From assembly GCA_030248215.1 (NCBI GenBank), contig JASANG010001414.1, positions 372,001-436,000 on the forward strand: DNA of 64,000 bases, in the 5' to 3' direction. Every line of letters starts with the position of its first letter. Positions within the stretch are counted from its first letter, which is position 1. Below the pieces are notes generated by a model that was given only the letters and a program-made list of their open reading frames with translations, was not told the origin of the DNA and did not search any database. Shown here piece after piece: positions 11,701-22,340 of this stretch. The position numbers and the translations under genes are program-made. The stretch is from Enoplolaimus lenunculus (taxonomy: Eukaryota > Nematoda > Enoplea > Enoplida > Thoracostomopsidae).

Positions 11701-14700
11701 AAACAGTAAATATTAACTCACTCTGAGCTGATTTAATTCTGGATGGTTTGATTAATTAACTCAAAATGATTTCAATCAATTCCGAATTCTGAGTTCTAAA
11801 AGACCTAATTCAAAACTCAGGCTTGTGAGCGGTAAATCTTGGGCTCACCATTTTTAAGGAACATCTAAATTTTTCACATTTAAGCTCTCGCATTGGAAGT
11901 AACGCAGCCCCTACTGCAAGAAAGTGTTGAACCGCGACAATTTCGATTATTCGAAGAAAAGCATCATCCAAAATGCCCGTTTGCATCAGTTCAACAGCAG
12001 TCAACAACGCTTGAAACGTACACGGATCGTTACAGTTCATCGACCAGAATTCAAGGTATTTTGCATATTTTCGAAACTGCATTCTCAAATGTGTATAGCA
12101 TCTATCAACCAGATAGTGATTCATTTTTATGATATGTAACGCACTAAACAGCCGTCTATTGCAATTTGCACGCAGTGAAGAGAGAAGAATTGCAGAAACT
12201 GTTCAAAATCGATGCATGAATTCTCTGAGTAAATTAAACGTATCTCACAGACAAGTAATACTTTTCTGCGAAGTTAAATCTTTCTTCATGCAAAATGCTT
12301 TACCTTCAAATTTGCAATTTGCGTTCAAAATTTGCACAATGTCAACAGAGCGTAGCCAGGAGTTTAGTTCGCGAGAGTATAGTAACTTCACATGACAAAA
12401 TTACGACGTTTGGGATCAGGTTTACTCGAAAGCCTGTTAAAAGTGGTTTTATTGTTGTCTCTAGAAATTTCACAACAGGATATATTCCTTGTATCTTAAT
12501 CCTTGCATACGCACCTACAAGTCGAAGGATTGAGCGTTGTAGGTTTGGTAACGACAACAATCAAACGAAGCATTGCAAGCAGGGACGTTGCGAGGATTTC
12601 AGGATTTCAGCTCGAGAGGGCCTCAAATAAAATGAATTTGTCGACCTTAAATATTCAGAGGATTGCTAAAACCCTGTTATGCTTTTTTGTTTCTGCAGAA
12701 ATTTTGGAAAGGGATATATTCCTTTTTTGCTCCGCTTATATACGCCCCTGACGCAAAGGACTCATGTATAGAACAGGGCCGGAACAGTAGTAGAAGCATA
12801 TTCCGAAGCCTAAGCCTAAGCCTATGGATGAACCTATTCTTAAGCTTAAGCCTAAGTCTAAGCCTAAGCCTAAGCGTAGGGATGAACCAATTCCTAAGCC
12901 TAAGCGTATGGATGAACCTATTCTTAAGCTTAAGCCTAAGTCTAAGCCTAAGCCTAAGCGTAGGGATGAACCTATTCCTAAGCCTAAGCCTAAGCCAAAG
13001 AATTGATTTAAAGCTTAAACTGACTCTATTATAGCACCTCCGTAAAACGATCCGGCCCTGTTCTATACATGGGCCACGCAAGGTATGCTGGAATATGACC
13101 GTTGTCTTTAATATTTTAAAGATGACACTGCAAGACGTGTAAGCGAAATTACAACACATCCCATTTTGTCGTACAATACAACACGCATTGTGAAACGAAT
13201 ACAATTTGTTACGACGCATTTGAAGAATAACGCAGAGACTAAATCAGTTAGTTTCAAATGAATTTGTTTCAATTAACTGCCAAATTCGTTGCCAGCGGTG
13301 CTGTCGGAAAACTCCTATACGATAATTTTGGTTTTAACCAGAAGATATTTAGCCCCCTCCCCTCCTGTTGTAAGCCATTCTAAATCTCCGCATAGCTTAA
13401 CCTTGTCGGAGTTGAACCGGGTACGGACCGGAACTTTATCCTCCGAGATTGTTTCATATCTGTCTAAAATTAAACAAATCTGACACTGCGCAAAAATTTG
13501 TTATTCTGGTTTCGTTAATTACCATAAGTTGTTGTTTGATTCATTTTTGAGACGGCCTGGAGGCCGTCTCTATTAAAAGTAGATGTTTCGGGGTGTAAAT
13601 TTTACCAAAAACTGTAATTGTGAAGTAAGTGAATTTATACTGTTTAAAAGGCGTTTGCATTTTTGCATTTAGCTAGACATTTTATAATTACGTCAGAAGT
13701 AAACTTTCCAAAAAATAGAATTTTTCTGATCAAAACTGGAGAACTGCACCCCCTGATAAATTCAATTTGGACCCCCTGTTTTTTTACGAAATCCTATTTT
13801 TGATTCTTCAATGTTTAAAATTGCCATCGCTTGAGGGTAATTTGCATATTGATATGTACGAGGAGTTTACACATTGATGTAGAAACCACGATTTGTAATT
13901 TACATTTACACACGGAATATGTATTGTTGCTTTACACACTGCTGCCTAAAGTTAGATATATACCAAAAAGGAAATATCACAAACAATACAGTACGCAAGG
14001 GTGGATCCAGGGGAGGGGATGGGGGATGCATTCCCACACAGGCTGCCGAGTGTAAATTTTTAAGGGTTAAAATCAAACATCAAGTTTATGCAAATATTTG
14101 TTAGATATCTCAAAATTTCACAGTTGTTTAGGACTTTGAACCGAAACTAATCAAAACTAATTTTCTATGTGTTGTGACCATTAGCAGAAATGAATAATGC
14201 ACCATCCTTCCGGCGTTTAACATTTTCCACTTGTGTATCTCCACCAGGAATTTCTGCATCCGCCATTGAGAGCAACATATGGGTATCATGATTCGATAGC
14301 CGAGTGGATGATTTCTTGCGCTTTAGCTGTACAGGATAAGTGGTTCGAACCACAGTGGTTTAGGACAATTTTGCTTCGCCAAATTATGTTATGTAAAATA
14401 TAACTTTAAATAATGCAAACATAATTCAAGCATTTAAGAAAACTGGATATGCGGATCTCTAGGATTTTTGGGTCCAATGACCAGCAGCATGTAACCTGCC
14501 ACGATTTAAAACGTGAGCAGAGCGAGACAAACTATATTAATGCAGGCTCAGCTAATTTTTTGGGAAGAACACTGCACCAGACAGGGCGCTCGGAGTACGT
14601 ACATTCAGCGGGTTTTAAGTGTTCAAACGTCGGCATAAAACTAAAAGTTTGTAAGATGAGGTATTTCGAGACCTATGGTTTGAAGAATTTCCAAAATATT

Positions 14701-15801
14701 TCAACTACTTTTCTGTAAAAATCAAATGCAATAGTAAGTGGAGCAACGGGCCGATTACTCGGCGTGTTCTAGTGGACTTTATGTAATCTTGATGTTTGAT
14801 AACTGTTTATTGCTTAATGATTTGTGCGAAACGTAACAGGACGATTTAATTGTTCAAAACTGAAATCTTGAACCGGGTTGCGACAAATTGACGTGGAAAC
14901 AATTGTCCATACACGACAACTGCCCAAATAACGATTGGCAATATGACATTTGCTTAAATGCCACATTATAAAAATTATCAGAACAGCCCATGTTAATTAT
15001 AGGACCCTGTCTTTTGATCGACAGGGAAAGTGGTGGACGTGCCCGTAGCCGAAGGGGGGAGCAGTGGGACACAGCCTTTTTTATTGGCCCACTCTCTAAA
15101 AATTTTCAAACTTGCTTGTAAGTCATCGTAATCCCTTGTATTCCTCTCCTGAAAAATGGTTAGCCCCTAGCAAGGAGAGCTGGTACAGGCCTGGCGGTGG
15201 ACTTGTAATCGTTTGTTCAAAACAGTAGAATTTGTAAAATTTTTTTGCATATATATTTCAGCTTCTCATGACTTCACCTGATTATTAATATACCCAAATT
15301 TGGGTTTTTGAAAAATTTGACATTTTCGACCGGAAATATACTTTTGTCTAACAGATATATAATTTATGTATCCTTGCCTCGACGCACTTTACGAATTTAG
15401 AGCCGAACTGTAATAAATTTGCCGCGTCTGGACAATATGATTCGTGAGTTATAGTAAAATAACTGAAAAGATTCCTTGTTTTTACCCCGTCTTTATTGCC
15501 ACTTTTAGGGGCTGCTTGTTTGAAGTTTATGTGAGATTTCTATTTTTCAACAACAAATAAACACAAGATGAACTTCAACATTTCATTGATATCATTTTCA
15601 TTTTAGGTAACCGACGATTGGCGTTATGTTGGAATGGTTTTAGACCGATTTTTTCTGCTAATTTTCATCGGCATTACTTTTGGTGGCACAGTGGGCATTA
15701 TATTTAGCGCAAATGTATTCGCGATGTTCGATCAAGAAAAACGTATTCAATGGCTTCAAAATCACTATAATTGGACGTTTGTGGCTGGATCGTTGGAATA
15801 A
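5621..15801 (+). CDS. Nicotinic acetylcholine receptor-like Cys-loop channel subunit (gene span)
   Basis: Pentameric ligand-gated cation channel subunit of the plasma membrane. Supported exons: 5621-5717, 6384-6529, 7594-7638, 8053-8162, 9304-9484, 10333-10900 and 15607-15801; all have GT/AG borders, and phases match from exon 1 to 10900. A signal peptide lies at residues 1-27. The Cys-loop has two cysteines 14 apart (about residues 166 and 180) around FPFDSQT. M1 is about 241-262, M2 270-291, M3 304-328; the last exon carries [11 protein letters not shown]4 and a short tail. The loop-C region ([10 protein letters not shown]) lacks the vicinal Cys pair, so by family rules this is a non-alpha-type subunit. 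M2 has Tyr at 6', Asp at 12' and Lys at 20', which is unusual. Exon 6 ends in phase 1 and the M4 exon starts in phase 0, so at least one loop exon lies between them; candidates are listed separately. A TTTTAG acceptor-like site 8 nt before the ATG could be a trans-splice site (inference). Confidence 0.9.
5740..6051. mobile_element. 450-bp inverted-repeat element, partial copy
   Basis: Shares long stretches with 40127-40580 and 22341-22781 (ACTCTAATTAGGGTTTAGGG, ATCCGCTTACGGAC) and keeps one end (GTTCGGGTCACTTTAG). The other end is missing. Lies in receptor intron 1. Confidence 0.65.
6384..6529 (+). CDS. nAChR-like subunit, exon 2 (N-terminal helix)
   Basis: Encodes [20 protein letters not shown] and then [11 protein letters not shown], matching the family's N-terminal helix and 'VRPV' segment, ending at [10 protein letters not shown]. 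It starts after GACAG in phase 1 and ends in phase 0 before GTACCG. Confidence 0.88.
6785..6850. repeat. Dispersed repeat, partner at 51600-51662
   Basis: Both places share AAGCTGG, GCCCCACATA and GTATTTTGGG in the same order over about 60 bp. Family unknown. Confidence 0.5.
7594..7638 (+). CDS. nAChR-like subunit, exon 3 (45 bp)
   Basis: A 45-bp exon, too short for usual ORF calling, encoding [15 protein letters not shown]. The family hallmark is 'D.NQ...TN.W'. TTTCAG acceptor, GTAAAT donor, phase 0 on both sides. A 45-bp exon at this place is common in animal nAChR genes. Confidence 0.9.
7690..7805. repeat. Fragment of the CACTGTAAATTCCA fold-back family
   Basis: Contains AGTAAATATTAACTCACTCT and GAGTTGATTAAACTC as in the full copies at 44276 and 57803, without the terminal CACTG. 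Confidence 0.55.
8053..8162 (+). CDS. nAChR-like subunit, exon 4 (loop A region)
   Basis: Encodes [10 protein letters not shown]...[10 protein letters not shown] and [14 protein letters not shown], the loop D/A region of the ligand-binding domain. It ends in phase 2 (..AACAA|GTAAAC), and the next exon completes Asn and ADGQYE, restoring the 'NNADG' motif. Confidence 0.9.
8224..8410. mobile_element. TTAA element with tRNA-like segment, deleted copy
   Basis: Starts TTAACCTTTGCTCACATGAA and ends near ACTCTTTGAGTTAATGG. Same sequence as the following copy but lacking most of the tRNA-like middle. Confidence 0.65.
8439..8710 (-). mobile_element. TTAA element with tRNA-like segment
   Basis: Starts TTAACAATTTCTCAGATGAA. 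On the minus strand it reads TATAGCTGATTGGTCATCGT, then AAACGCCTCATACC and GGGGATCGAATC, with A-box and B-box-like motifs at tRNA spacing. The right end is degenerate (GTGAGCTAATGGGA). In intron 4 of the receptor gene, directly after a deleted copy. Confidence 0.65.
8831..9020 (-). mobile_element. TTAGGC-bearing MITE, copy b
   Basis: Reverse orientation: starts GGCCAATGTGTAGAACTGGG, core CCTAAGC repeats, ends CTGATCTTTACATAGGCC. In receptor intron 4. Confidence 0.85.
9304..9484 (+). CDS. nAChR-like subunit, exon 5 (Cys-loop)
   Basis: Encodes the beta strands after NNADG, loop B-type residues and the Cys-loop (C-x13-C with FPFDSQT in the middle), then [16 protein letters not shown] acceptor; the donor GTTAAC is weaker than the others, but phase 0 continues directly into VKLVLMSNG. 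Confidence 0.92.
10333..10900 (+). CDS. nAChR-like subunit, exon 6 (M1-M3)
   Basis: 568-bp exon encoding the end of the extracellular domain, M1 ([18 protein letters not shown]), M2 starting [24 protein letters not shown]3 and the start of a basic cytoplasmic loop ([20 protein letters not shown]). The donor at 10901 is GTAAGT (phase 1). An alternative GTGAGC donor four bases downstream would end in phase 2, which matters for choosing the loop exons. Confidence 0.92.
10961..11115 (+). mobile_element. TTAGGC-bearing MITE, degenerate copy c
   Basis: Left end ACATGTACAGATCAGGGGTC, a short decayed hexamer core (AGGCTTAGGAATATGCTTAT) and right end ACTACTGTTATGGCCGTGAC. About 60 bp after the exon 6 donor of the receptor gene. 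Confidence 0.65.
11328..11376. repeat. AAT microsatellite
   Basis: Run of AATAATAAT with a few single-base interruptions. Confidence 0.9.
11640..11830. repeat. Fragment of the CACTGTAAATTCCA fold-back family
   Basis: Contains AGTAAATATTAACTCACTCT and GATTAATTAACTCAAAATGA as in the full copies; terminal CACTG not seen. Confidence 0.5.
11885..12055 (+). CDS. Candidate nAChR-like loop exon (uncertain)
   Basis: Open in the frame set by exon 6 (phase 1 in, phase 1 out) after an ACATTTAAG acceptor. It encodes a Gln/Ser/Thr-rich stretch beginning [18 protein letters not shown] and ending [12 protein letters not shown]. The composition suits an M3-M4 loop but no motif proves it. The same DNA is open in two other frames, including the minus strand, so it may be chance. 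Confidence 0.35.
12147..12238 (+). CDS. Candidate nAChR-like pre-M4 exon (uncertain)
   Basis: Encodes [20 protein letters not shown] and then CMNSLSKLN. This resembles the amphipathic pre-M4 helix of nAChRs ('..EIRRIAE.V..') and ends in phase 0 before GTATCT, matching the phase-0 M4 exon. It needs phase 2 coming in, while exon 6 or the 11885 exon as drawn give phase 1; the alternative GTGAGC donor of exon 6 would fit. Confidence 0.4.
12759..13075 (-). mobile_element. TTAGGC-bearing MITE, copy d
   Basis: Starts GGACTCATGTATAGAACAGG, core of CCTAAGC runs with blocks GTAGGGATGAACCTATTC, ends CTGTTCTATACATGGGCC. Flanks ACGCAAAG / ACGCAAGG agree at 7 of 8 bases, fitting an 8-bp target duplication. 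Overlapping ORFs are by-products of the hexamer. Confidence 0.88.
13076..15074. other. Receptor intron sequence, no assigned element
   Basis: Between MITE d and a dispersed repeat at 15075. A minus-strand open frame at 14165-14353 looks somewhat protein-like and overlaps a tRNA-like stretch at about 14295-14345; neither could be assigned. Confidence 0.4.
15075..15212. repeat. Dispersed repeat with ACTTGCTTGTAAGTCATCG
   Basis: About 130 bp; related copies at 49380-49525 and 62280-62452, each holding TTGTAAGTCATCG-like, CTGAAAAAT and TAGCAA..GAGCTGG motifs followed by GGGCCTGG-type ends. Family unknown. Confidence 0.55.
15607..15801 (+). CDS. nAChR-like subunit, last exon (M4)
   Basis: After TTTTAG it encodes [20 protein letters not shown], which is the family's pre-M4/M4 signature, then [20 protein letters not shown], a 23-residue tail and TAA. 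Phase 0 start. The match to nAChR M4 is strong. Confidence 0.92.
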   Translation, partial: VTDDWRYVGMVLDRFFLLIFIGITFGGTVGIIFSANVFAMFDQEKRIQWLQNHYNWTFVAGSLE

Positions 15802-16034
15802 GGCGGAGAATCTATTGTTTGACAGCTGAAATTGTACAAAAAACTGCAAGGGTGGATCAAGCAAAAAGTCGTGGAGGGTTTAGTGACGTGATAAAATTAT
15901 GTTGCTTACTACGTTGGGGTTCACGGACACCGAATGAATATTCACTGGATCCGCCCGTTTTAGCCAGTTATCTGACGGTTTCAAAAATTTTGTTTCGTGA
16001 TCTGTAGGCTCCAGGCCAGATTAAATTTTTTCGC

Positions 16035-16105
16035 AAATAATATATATAAATATATATAAATATAAATATATATACATATATATAAATATAAATATATATA
16101 TGTAC
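16035..16105. repeat. AT microsatellite
   Basis: Run of ATATATAAATATA units. Confidence 0.9.
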
Positions 16106-16585
16106 ATATCTAAATTTGTCTAATAGTATCTATGTTCAAACCTGGTATTTTTATTTGAAATTCAATACTTTAGTTTATGTTTGTTGTCGTTGTAAAATTT
16201 TGTCATTTCGTTGTAAAAAAAGTTTTAACAACAAAAAGATCTGTTCAACTTTCACCGTTTAGAAAAAATTTTTTGAATTAAATCACGTCATCGCGTAAAT
16301 CTTGCAGCTTAAATGAAACAAAAGTAACACGAGCCAAAAAGCATAAGCTCTCGAATTTCGGATAGATCTCGCCTAAGTCTTCTAAATTGGCTTCAGACAA
16401 CGTTTTACTTAGTGCAATATTTACGGTCCGCGTTTAGAACCGTTTTTACACTTACAAATTTTTGCAGCAAAAAACTTGCACGTATAACTTGCATGTGCAA
16501 CTTTGATCACAAAGCAGCTTTCATGCTAGTGCAGTTGCGAAATATTCACTGGAATTCGTGCTACTAAATATATATCGCAAGTGTG

Positions 16586-17321
16586 CACTGCAAATTTCAG
16601 TGAGTTGATTTCAACTCAGAGTGAGTTAAATCAACTCAGTGCTCTGAGTTGATACAGGCCTAACTCAGAATGAGTTGAAAAATTAACTCAGGATTTTAAC
16701 TCATTTAACCAACTCAGACTGAGTTGATTTGAAACTCCAGATTGTGCACTGAATTGTTTAACCAACTCACGCTGAGTTGATAACCAACTTCGGATCTTTA
16801 TCGGAGTTGGTTAATCAATTCAGAATGAATTCGTTTAGAAATTCTGTGGTGTTGCATTCAGGTATTTAGCGTAGTATTCAGCTTATGACATTTTTTATTC
16901 CAAAGATTTATTGTAATGTCAAGAAATATGAGTCAAAACAAGTAAACAAAATAACAAACAACTGACACCATGGTGTAACCGGACATCCATTTCTTGTAAA
17001 AATCGGTGCCTGCTTCCATTATAGAAATTACGTAAATTTTGTATTTTTACGTTCAAAAATACTTATAAATTACGTATATATTACGCAATTTTTTGTTACA
17101 GATATGCTGCAATTGTTCGTACGTAATGTAATAACAGTTTGAAATTCATCCAAAATCTTAAAAACTTCGATGCATCCGCCATCCTTTCATTAAAATTTTA
17201 TGAAAACCCAATAAGCACGCGTCAATTGTGTTTGCAAAAAATATAACATTTACTGTAATTAACTCAGAAAAAATTAACTCGCTATCTGAGTTGATTGATC
17301 AACTCACTGGAATTTACAGTG
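16586..17321. mobile_element. CACTG fold-back element, long composite copy
   Basis: Starts CACTGCAAATTTCAGTGAG and ends CACTGGAATTTACAGTG, with many GAGTTGA/TCAACTC motifs near both ends. About 400 bp of unrelated AT-rich DNA lies in the middle, so it is probably two pieces or has an insertion. Confidence 0.55.
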
Positions 17322-18374
17322 AAAGCAATTGCAAGTCAGTTAAATTTTTTGCACTTGCATTTTCATTGGCCAATCGGAAGACATGTTGTTGAGCGCTTCT
17401 GAAATAGTTCAGACATTTTGAATTTATTTAAGAAGCTTGACTTAATTCAATTATCAAATAATATTTAGCAGTCTACGGCGATTGTGTCGGGGACTGTTTT
17501 TTATTTTTAAGCACTGAATAGTAATCGCATTGGTTTGAAAGCGTTTTCAAGTAAAGAAATTTCGAGTAAAGTCTTTTGGACGCGAAAATGATTGTTGCAG
17601 CTGAAACTTGCCGCTGCAAGTTTTTCCAAATATTCATTCGAAGAACTTGCAGCTGCAATTTATTCATGGTGAATATTCGCCAAGAATTTAATTCATAGGT
17701 TTGCATTGCAACTCGAAATATTAATGCACGATAATTTATAGCTTATGCGTGATATTTATCGCAGTCGTCTGCCAAATATTCACATAGATTTATGTCAAGA
17801 TTTATAATCAAGGTGATGTTTTCTTGTAAATACTTGCAGCTGCAAGAAACTAATGCAAGTTACTGCTGCAAATTCTTGCTGCAAAAACTTCTACGTGCGA
17901 ATAGGGATTAATAGTCGTACCCAGTGAAATAAGATTTTAACGTGCAGTGGACAACAAAAAATGCAAAAATTCACATTCATTTTGCATAATATGTAGAATA
18001 AATTTTTGAATATACTTGAAACTCGTCCATATCCGTTGTGCAGCTTTTGATAAATATTCTTAAAACGTTTGGGTGAAAGTCATAATTTCAAATAGGCTGT
18101 AATTAAAATTTTTTAGCTCTGCATTCATAGAAGAATCCAAATCTGTTTTAGTTTTAAATAACTCGTCTAGTAAACTGATAGTAAATGTAACAGAAACGGT
18201 TAGTGATCAAAACGACGGAAATGGAAAACAGATATCGAAGTATAAACGTTTAACCGTTGTTTTCTTTCGCCAAAGTGTATGACACTGAGCATTGTACAAA
18301 TTTATTGAACAAAGGTTCCATGCACCAGACTGACCAGTATTTACTTTGAGGGAAAACCATTTTTTCGTGTGAGT
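17322..18374. other. Intergenic DNA, no gene seen
   Basis: Holds repeated short motifs CTTGCAGCTGCAA / TTGCAGCTGC (17590-17890) similar to a stretch at 53515-53600, probably a decayed repeat. Confidence 0.4.
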
Positions 18375-18495
18375 ATAGTGGATTAAGCTTACTTAATCTT
18401 TAGACTAATTTTTTGGCTTGTTGTTAGACTTAGGCTTTGACTTTGGGACATGCTTATACTACTGTTACGCCTTTCAAACTAACATTGGCTAAATT
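18375..18495 (+). mobile_element. TTAGGC-bearing MITE, partial copy e
   Basis: Keeps CTTTAGACTAATTTTTTGGC, a decayed core and GCTTATACTACTGTTACGCC plus AACATTGGCT; the left end is lost. Confidence 0.65.
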
Positions 18496-19449
18496 TTTAA
18501 GATTTTTCCTAAATTTTGATATCTTTGTTTCAAATCGGCAACTTGAAAAATATCTGTTTGGAAAATCGAAATGATTATTAAGTAATTTACAAATAACAAC
18601 TAACGATAATTATAAATAAATATCCAAAATTTCGGTGCGTTCGTTACGAAACCGTAAACGCATAGCAATGTCTACTGGAAACGAACACGGATATCCGCTT
18701 GCACCCTGGTCCTGTATTCGCATACCTTACGCACAAATCTAATCCTCGTTTCGTTGCGAAGCTCTGTTAACGATAAATATTTTGCCCAAACTCTGCCTAA
18801 AACATGATTGATTATCTAATGAAAAAATTGTCTTTCTCTCAAGTGCGTAATGTCAAACGTGTTAACTGTTCTGCAATTTCTTGACTGTTTTTTACTGCAA
18901 TGTTTACATTTTAGTTGTTTTACTGCGTCTGAATTATTGCTAGTAACACACGGAGTACTTTGACTCCTAAGAAGCCTCATGCCTAGTTTGTTTAGCTAAA
19001 ATAGATTAATTTTTTATAGCAGGGCAGTGGTCCTTGTGCCCTGAAACCAACGAAAGGTGGTCCATGAGCTTGTCTAACGAAAAATTGGGCAGTTTCACAT
19101 GATATGGCATATTTCATGAGTACACGTCATACCGGTTAGTGGCGATAGTTTTGAATTGAGTTTTGAACGGATCTAAAGTTGTTCCTCGGGGTTTGGAAGG
19201 TTTAGCAACGGTTCTGGCTAGAGGTAAAGCAAAAAAAACTGAAAATTACCATTTTTTGTATTGAGTATAAAATGTGCTTAGAAATAGCATTTTGCAGGCA
19301 ACTTTTAAACAAATCAGTGGGTTTTAAGAGTAAGTTGTACCAAGAATGGATAATCACTCTTACAACAACATGCAGCTGGTCTATTAACCTGCGTATAAGA
19401 AAAGAATGCATCCAGCGCACGTTGCGTATTTGCCACCAACCATTCATTT

Positions 19450-19524
19450 ATGGAAAGGCTACGAGCTTAGTTTATTGCAGTGCCACAGAAAAACGTTCCG
19501 TCCCTGATCTTTACGCAGGCCATG
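19450..19524 (-). mobile_element. TTAGGC-bearing MITE, terminal fragment f
   Basis: Only the end remains: CCACAGAAAAACGTTCCGTC, then CCTGATCTTTACGCAGGCC. Confidence 0.65.
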
Positions 19525-22340
19525 GATAGGCATACGTTGCATCAATGTCTTCAATTTGAGCTGAATTCGTTCTGATTAATATTTATATAGCATTCAATTA
19601 CACCATGTGCTTCAAAAGCCACTAGCTTGCCTTGAAAATGAGGCTTGTGGTAAAAACCGAAAGCGCGACGATGCCTTTAATAATAAGTGAACTTTTAATC
19701 TGGACTAATTACATAAGTAAATCTTGCCAAACGATAAATTATTTGTTGAAGAAGTATAAAAATCAACATAAATACGTTGTTAAATGCAGCTAATTTTTCG
19801 TTTTCAAAGCTGTAATTTTAATAGGACAGGATTGTTTCGTTGTCCCCAAGGGGCGGCAAGGGTCGGCTAGCCAAAAATTCCTAGTGGGATGACGTGCGAA
19901 AATATCTCTGTTATAGTGTTTCATATCACAACTCAAATTCCGAGAATCTTATGGCGGTAGAAAAAGCTAAATGATACAACATTATGTTATATTATAAACT
20001 ACGGCATATTTTAGTTGAACATATTTTAAATGTAAATGTTTGTATTAATTCATCCTTTTAATCGTTCATGCAGGATTTCTATATATAACAAACGAAAGCT
20101 TTTATGCTGTTGGAACCGTGGTGCAAGTCAGTTGTAGCGCGGCTTATTGCCTTCCGTCAAAACAACCGCACGCTGCTAAGCGTTGCTTTATTAATGTTGT
20201 GCGCTCGGATATCACTACCGCACTGTGCTGTGCGAGCAGTAGTTGACCCAGCGCCGCTGCGTGCGTTCGCAACTCGGAAGAACACAAATCCGTGCTACAA
20301 TTATATATTACGTGTATTGCGATCACACATTGTATAAACCCTTTTTTATTGCATGCCTTTTTAAGCAATCCGCTTACCGTTTGCCGCGGGGCAAATTTAA
20401 TATTTTAAGACTCAACGAAATTAAAAAATTTAACAATAAAATGATTGATAAGTTCACTGAAAAAACATATTTTGAAACTCTTTACAAGAGTAAATACAGA
20501 GAGGTTGAGTAAGTTATACTTGCATAATTATGCTATTTTTTTCTAAAAAAACGAGAAGTTTTACGTTTGTAAACAATATCACAAATCGCATTATTTCATG
20601 TAACCATGAGTGAATGATGCATACATTAACAAGAGGATGCAACTGAGTACATTTTGTGTAGAAAAGAACGTACTCGACACGCGTTGGGTTTTGCTCTACC
20701 CCCTTTATTTAGAGTTCGAGTACAACCGGTGCGACCCATGACACTTTGTGTATGCGGCGTCAAAAATGGTCCCATTATAGTTGAATTTAGTGGTATTCAT
20801 GTTATAGCAACCCCCTCTAAGCAAAGGGGGGTCAGCCAAAAACGCAACGCTCGGTGGTACGCATTGTACCATGCGGGACCCAAGAGTTGCACACTCTTAG
20901 CATGATCCACTCTTGATATACCCAATGGCAGATATAGAAATTTCTAACGGGACGATTTACGGAACCTACAACAGCGAAAAGAGTTCGCTAGCGAAGCAAT
21001 CAAGAAGCTAAGCGCAAGTATCGTAGTTTAGTTTGACTTTGAATTCTGTTCAAAGGCCGCTGTCCGAATGAGCCCGTTTGGGTCACACCCACTGCATATG
21101 GCAAAAATTTGCACTACACGAATACAACAAAACATTTTATTTGCAGCAAAGCATGCTAAGATGTTCACAACGAATATAATAACACCGTAAAAATTCAGGC
21201 TGAGGTATCTAAACCAGGGACGTTTTTTCAAACCGGTATATCTAATCTACTGCCTCGCATGGGCTAATATTATTTTGCTAATTTGAAAAAACACCGTTTT
21301 TTATGTTATTTCCCTTCAAAATAAAAGTCAAGCGTGCCCCTTGCTTATAGGTAGTCGTGTAGTGTTTCGTTTTCTTAAATTTTACCCATGTTAATATGTG
21401 AGTGTGTACTTTATTTGAAAATTCGACTTATGTTCACTGTGAAGGGCGTGCATACTATACCTTGGTTTAAACGTAAGTTTAAAACTAAACCTAAGCGTAA
21501 GCTTTTCCGGTCCTTGTCCCCACAATCACAATGTGAGCCGTGTCTTCCAAAGGGCGGACCCCTTTGAGTCATACGGACTAAAACTTACAAAACGCAACGC
21601 CCTACAAACGACGGCAATCAAACACTACACACAAAACAGTATTTCTGAATGTATTCATAAAAGTATTTTCTGTGTCAAATCTGAAAAGTTTTTCTGCTAT
21701 TGAAGACAATTTTTCTAAAAATAACTGGAAATCGTTTATTTCCAGACTATATTTCAAAACTTTTTTGAAAACTTCTGTTATAACAGAAGTACTTTTCAAG
21801 TGCACCTTGCTAATTATATTTCTTAAATGTAAGAAATTTTTTCTTAAATATCAGAAATTTTATTTTGAGTGTATAACGTACCGTTGAGTGAAATTAAGTT
21901 ATACTTATTCTAGCAAGTGTACGAAGTGAGGACACGGTATAACAATAGGTTTTTATTAAAATTGCCTAATGCAACTCCCGAACTCTATTAACAGTGCCAC
22001 TGTATTGGGTAGTCGTTGAACCAAAATTGTCAATAAGGGCTCTTTGTTATGAAGAGTACGAATATAGGCGTAGTTTTGAAGAATTCGCGAGCAAAGTGGG
22101 CGGAACGTTTAAACACAATTTTAAAACCGATATGCCCCAATGAAAAAAGATTTATGCGTTTTTGAAAGGGTGATTCGATCCGTTGGTTCCGCAGGTTCAA
22201 CGTTTGTTCGGTAAAATCCTGTATCGAATGAATCGAAAGTTAGACGTCGGTCACCGTCAGGTGTTGCTGGGTGCTACATTGTTTAGAGTATACGGGCATA
22301 GAAAAACAGTTATGTAAATAGCCTGGTTTGAAATTTATCC
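19525..22340. other. Intergenic DNA with low-copy repeats
   Basis: A GC-richer patch at 20110-20300 is open in several frames on both strands but gives no recognisable protein. 20636-20912 is a dispersed repeat (GTCAGCCAAAAACGCAACGC) shared with 40605-40910 and 50360-50700. Confidence 0.4.
20636..20912. repeat. Dispersed repeat with CCCCCTCTAA..CCAAAAACGCAACG
   Basis: The motif order AACCCCCTCTAA, AGGGGGGTCAGCC, AAAAACGCAACG is shared with 40605-40910 and 50500-50690. Inverted pieces of the same motifs lie upstream within each copy, so it may be an inverted-repeat element. Confidence 0.55.

Noticed and set aside
14290-14350. tRNA-like A-box and B-box on the plus strand
   Set aside because: The T-arm is a plain 14-bp palindrome and the acceptor ends do not pair, so no working tRNA gene is claimed.
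20104-20512. Overlapping open frames on both strands in a GC-richer patch
   Set aside because: Three frames are equally open, no splice-compatible neighbour or domain was found, and composition alone can explain it.
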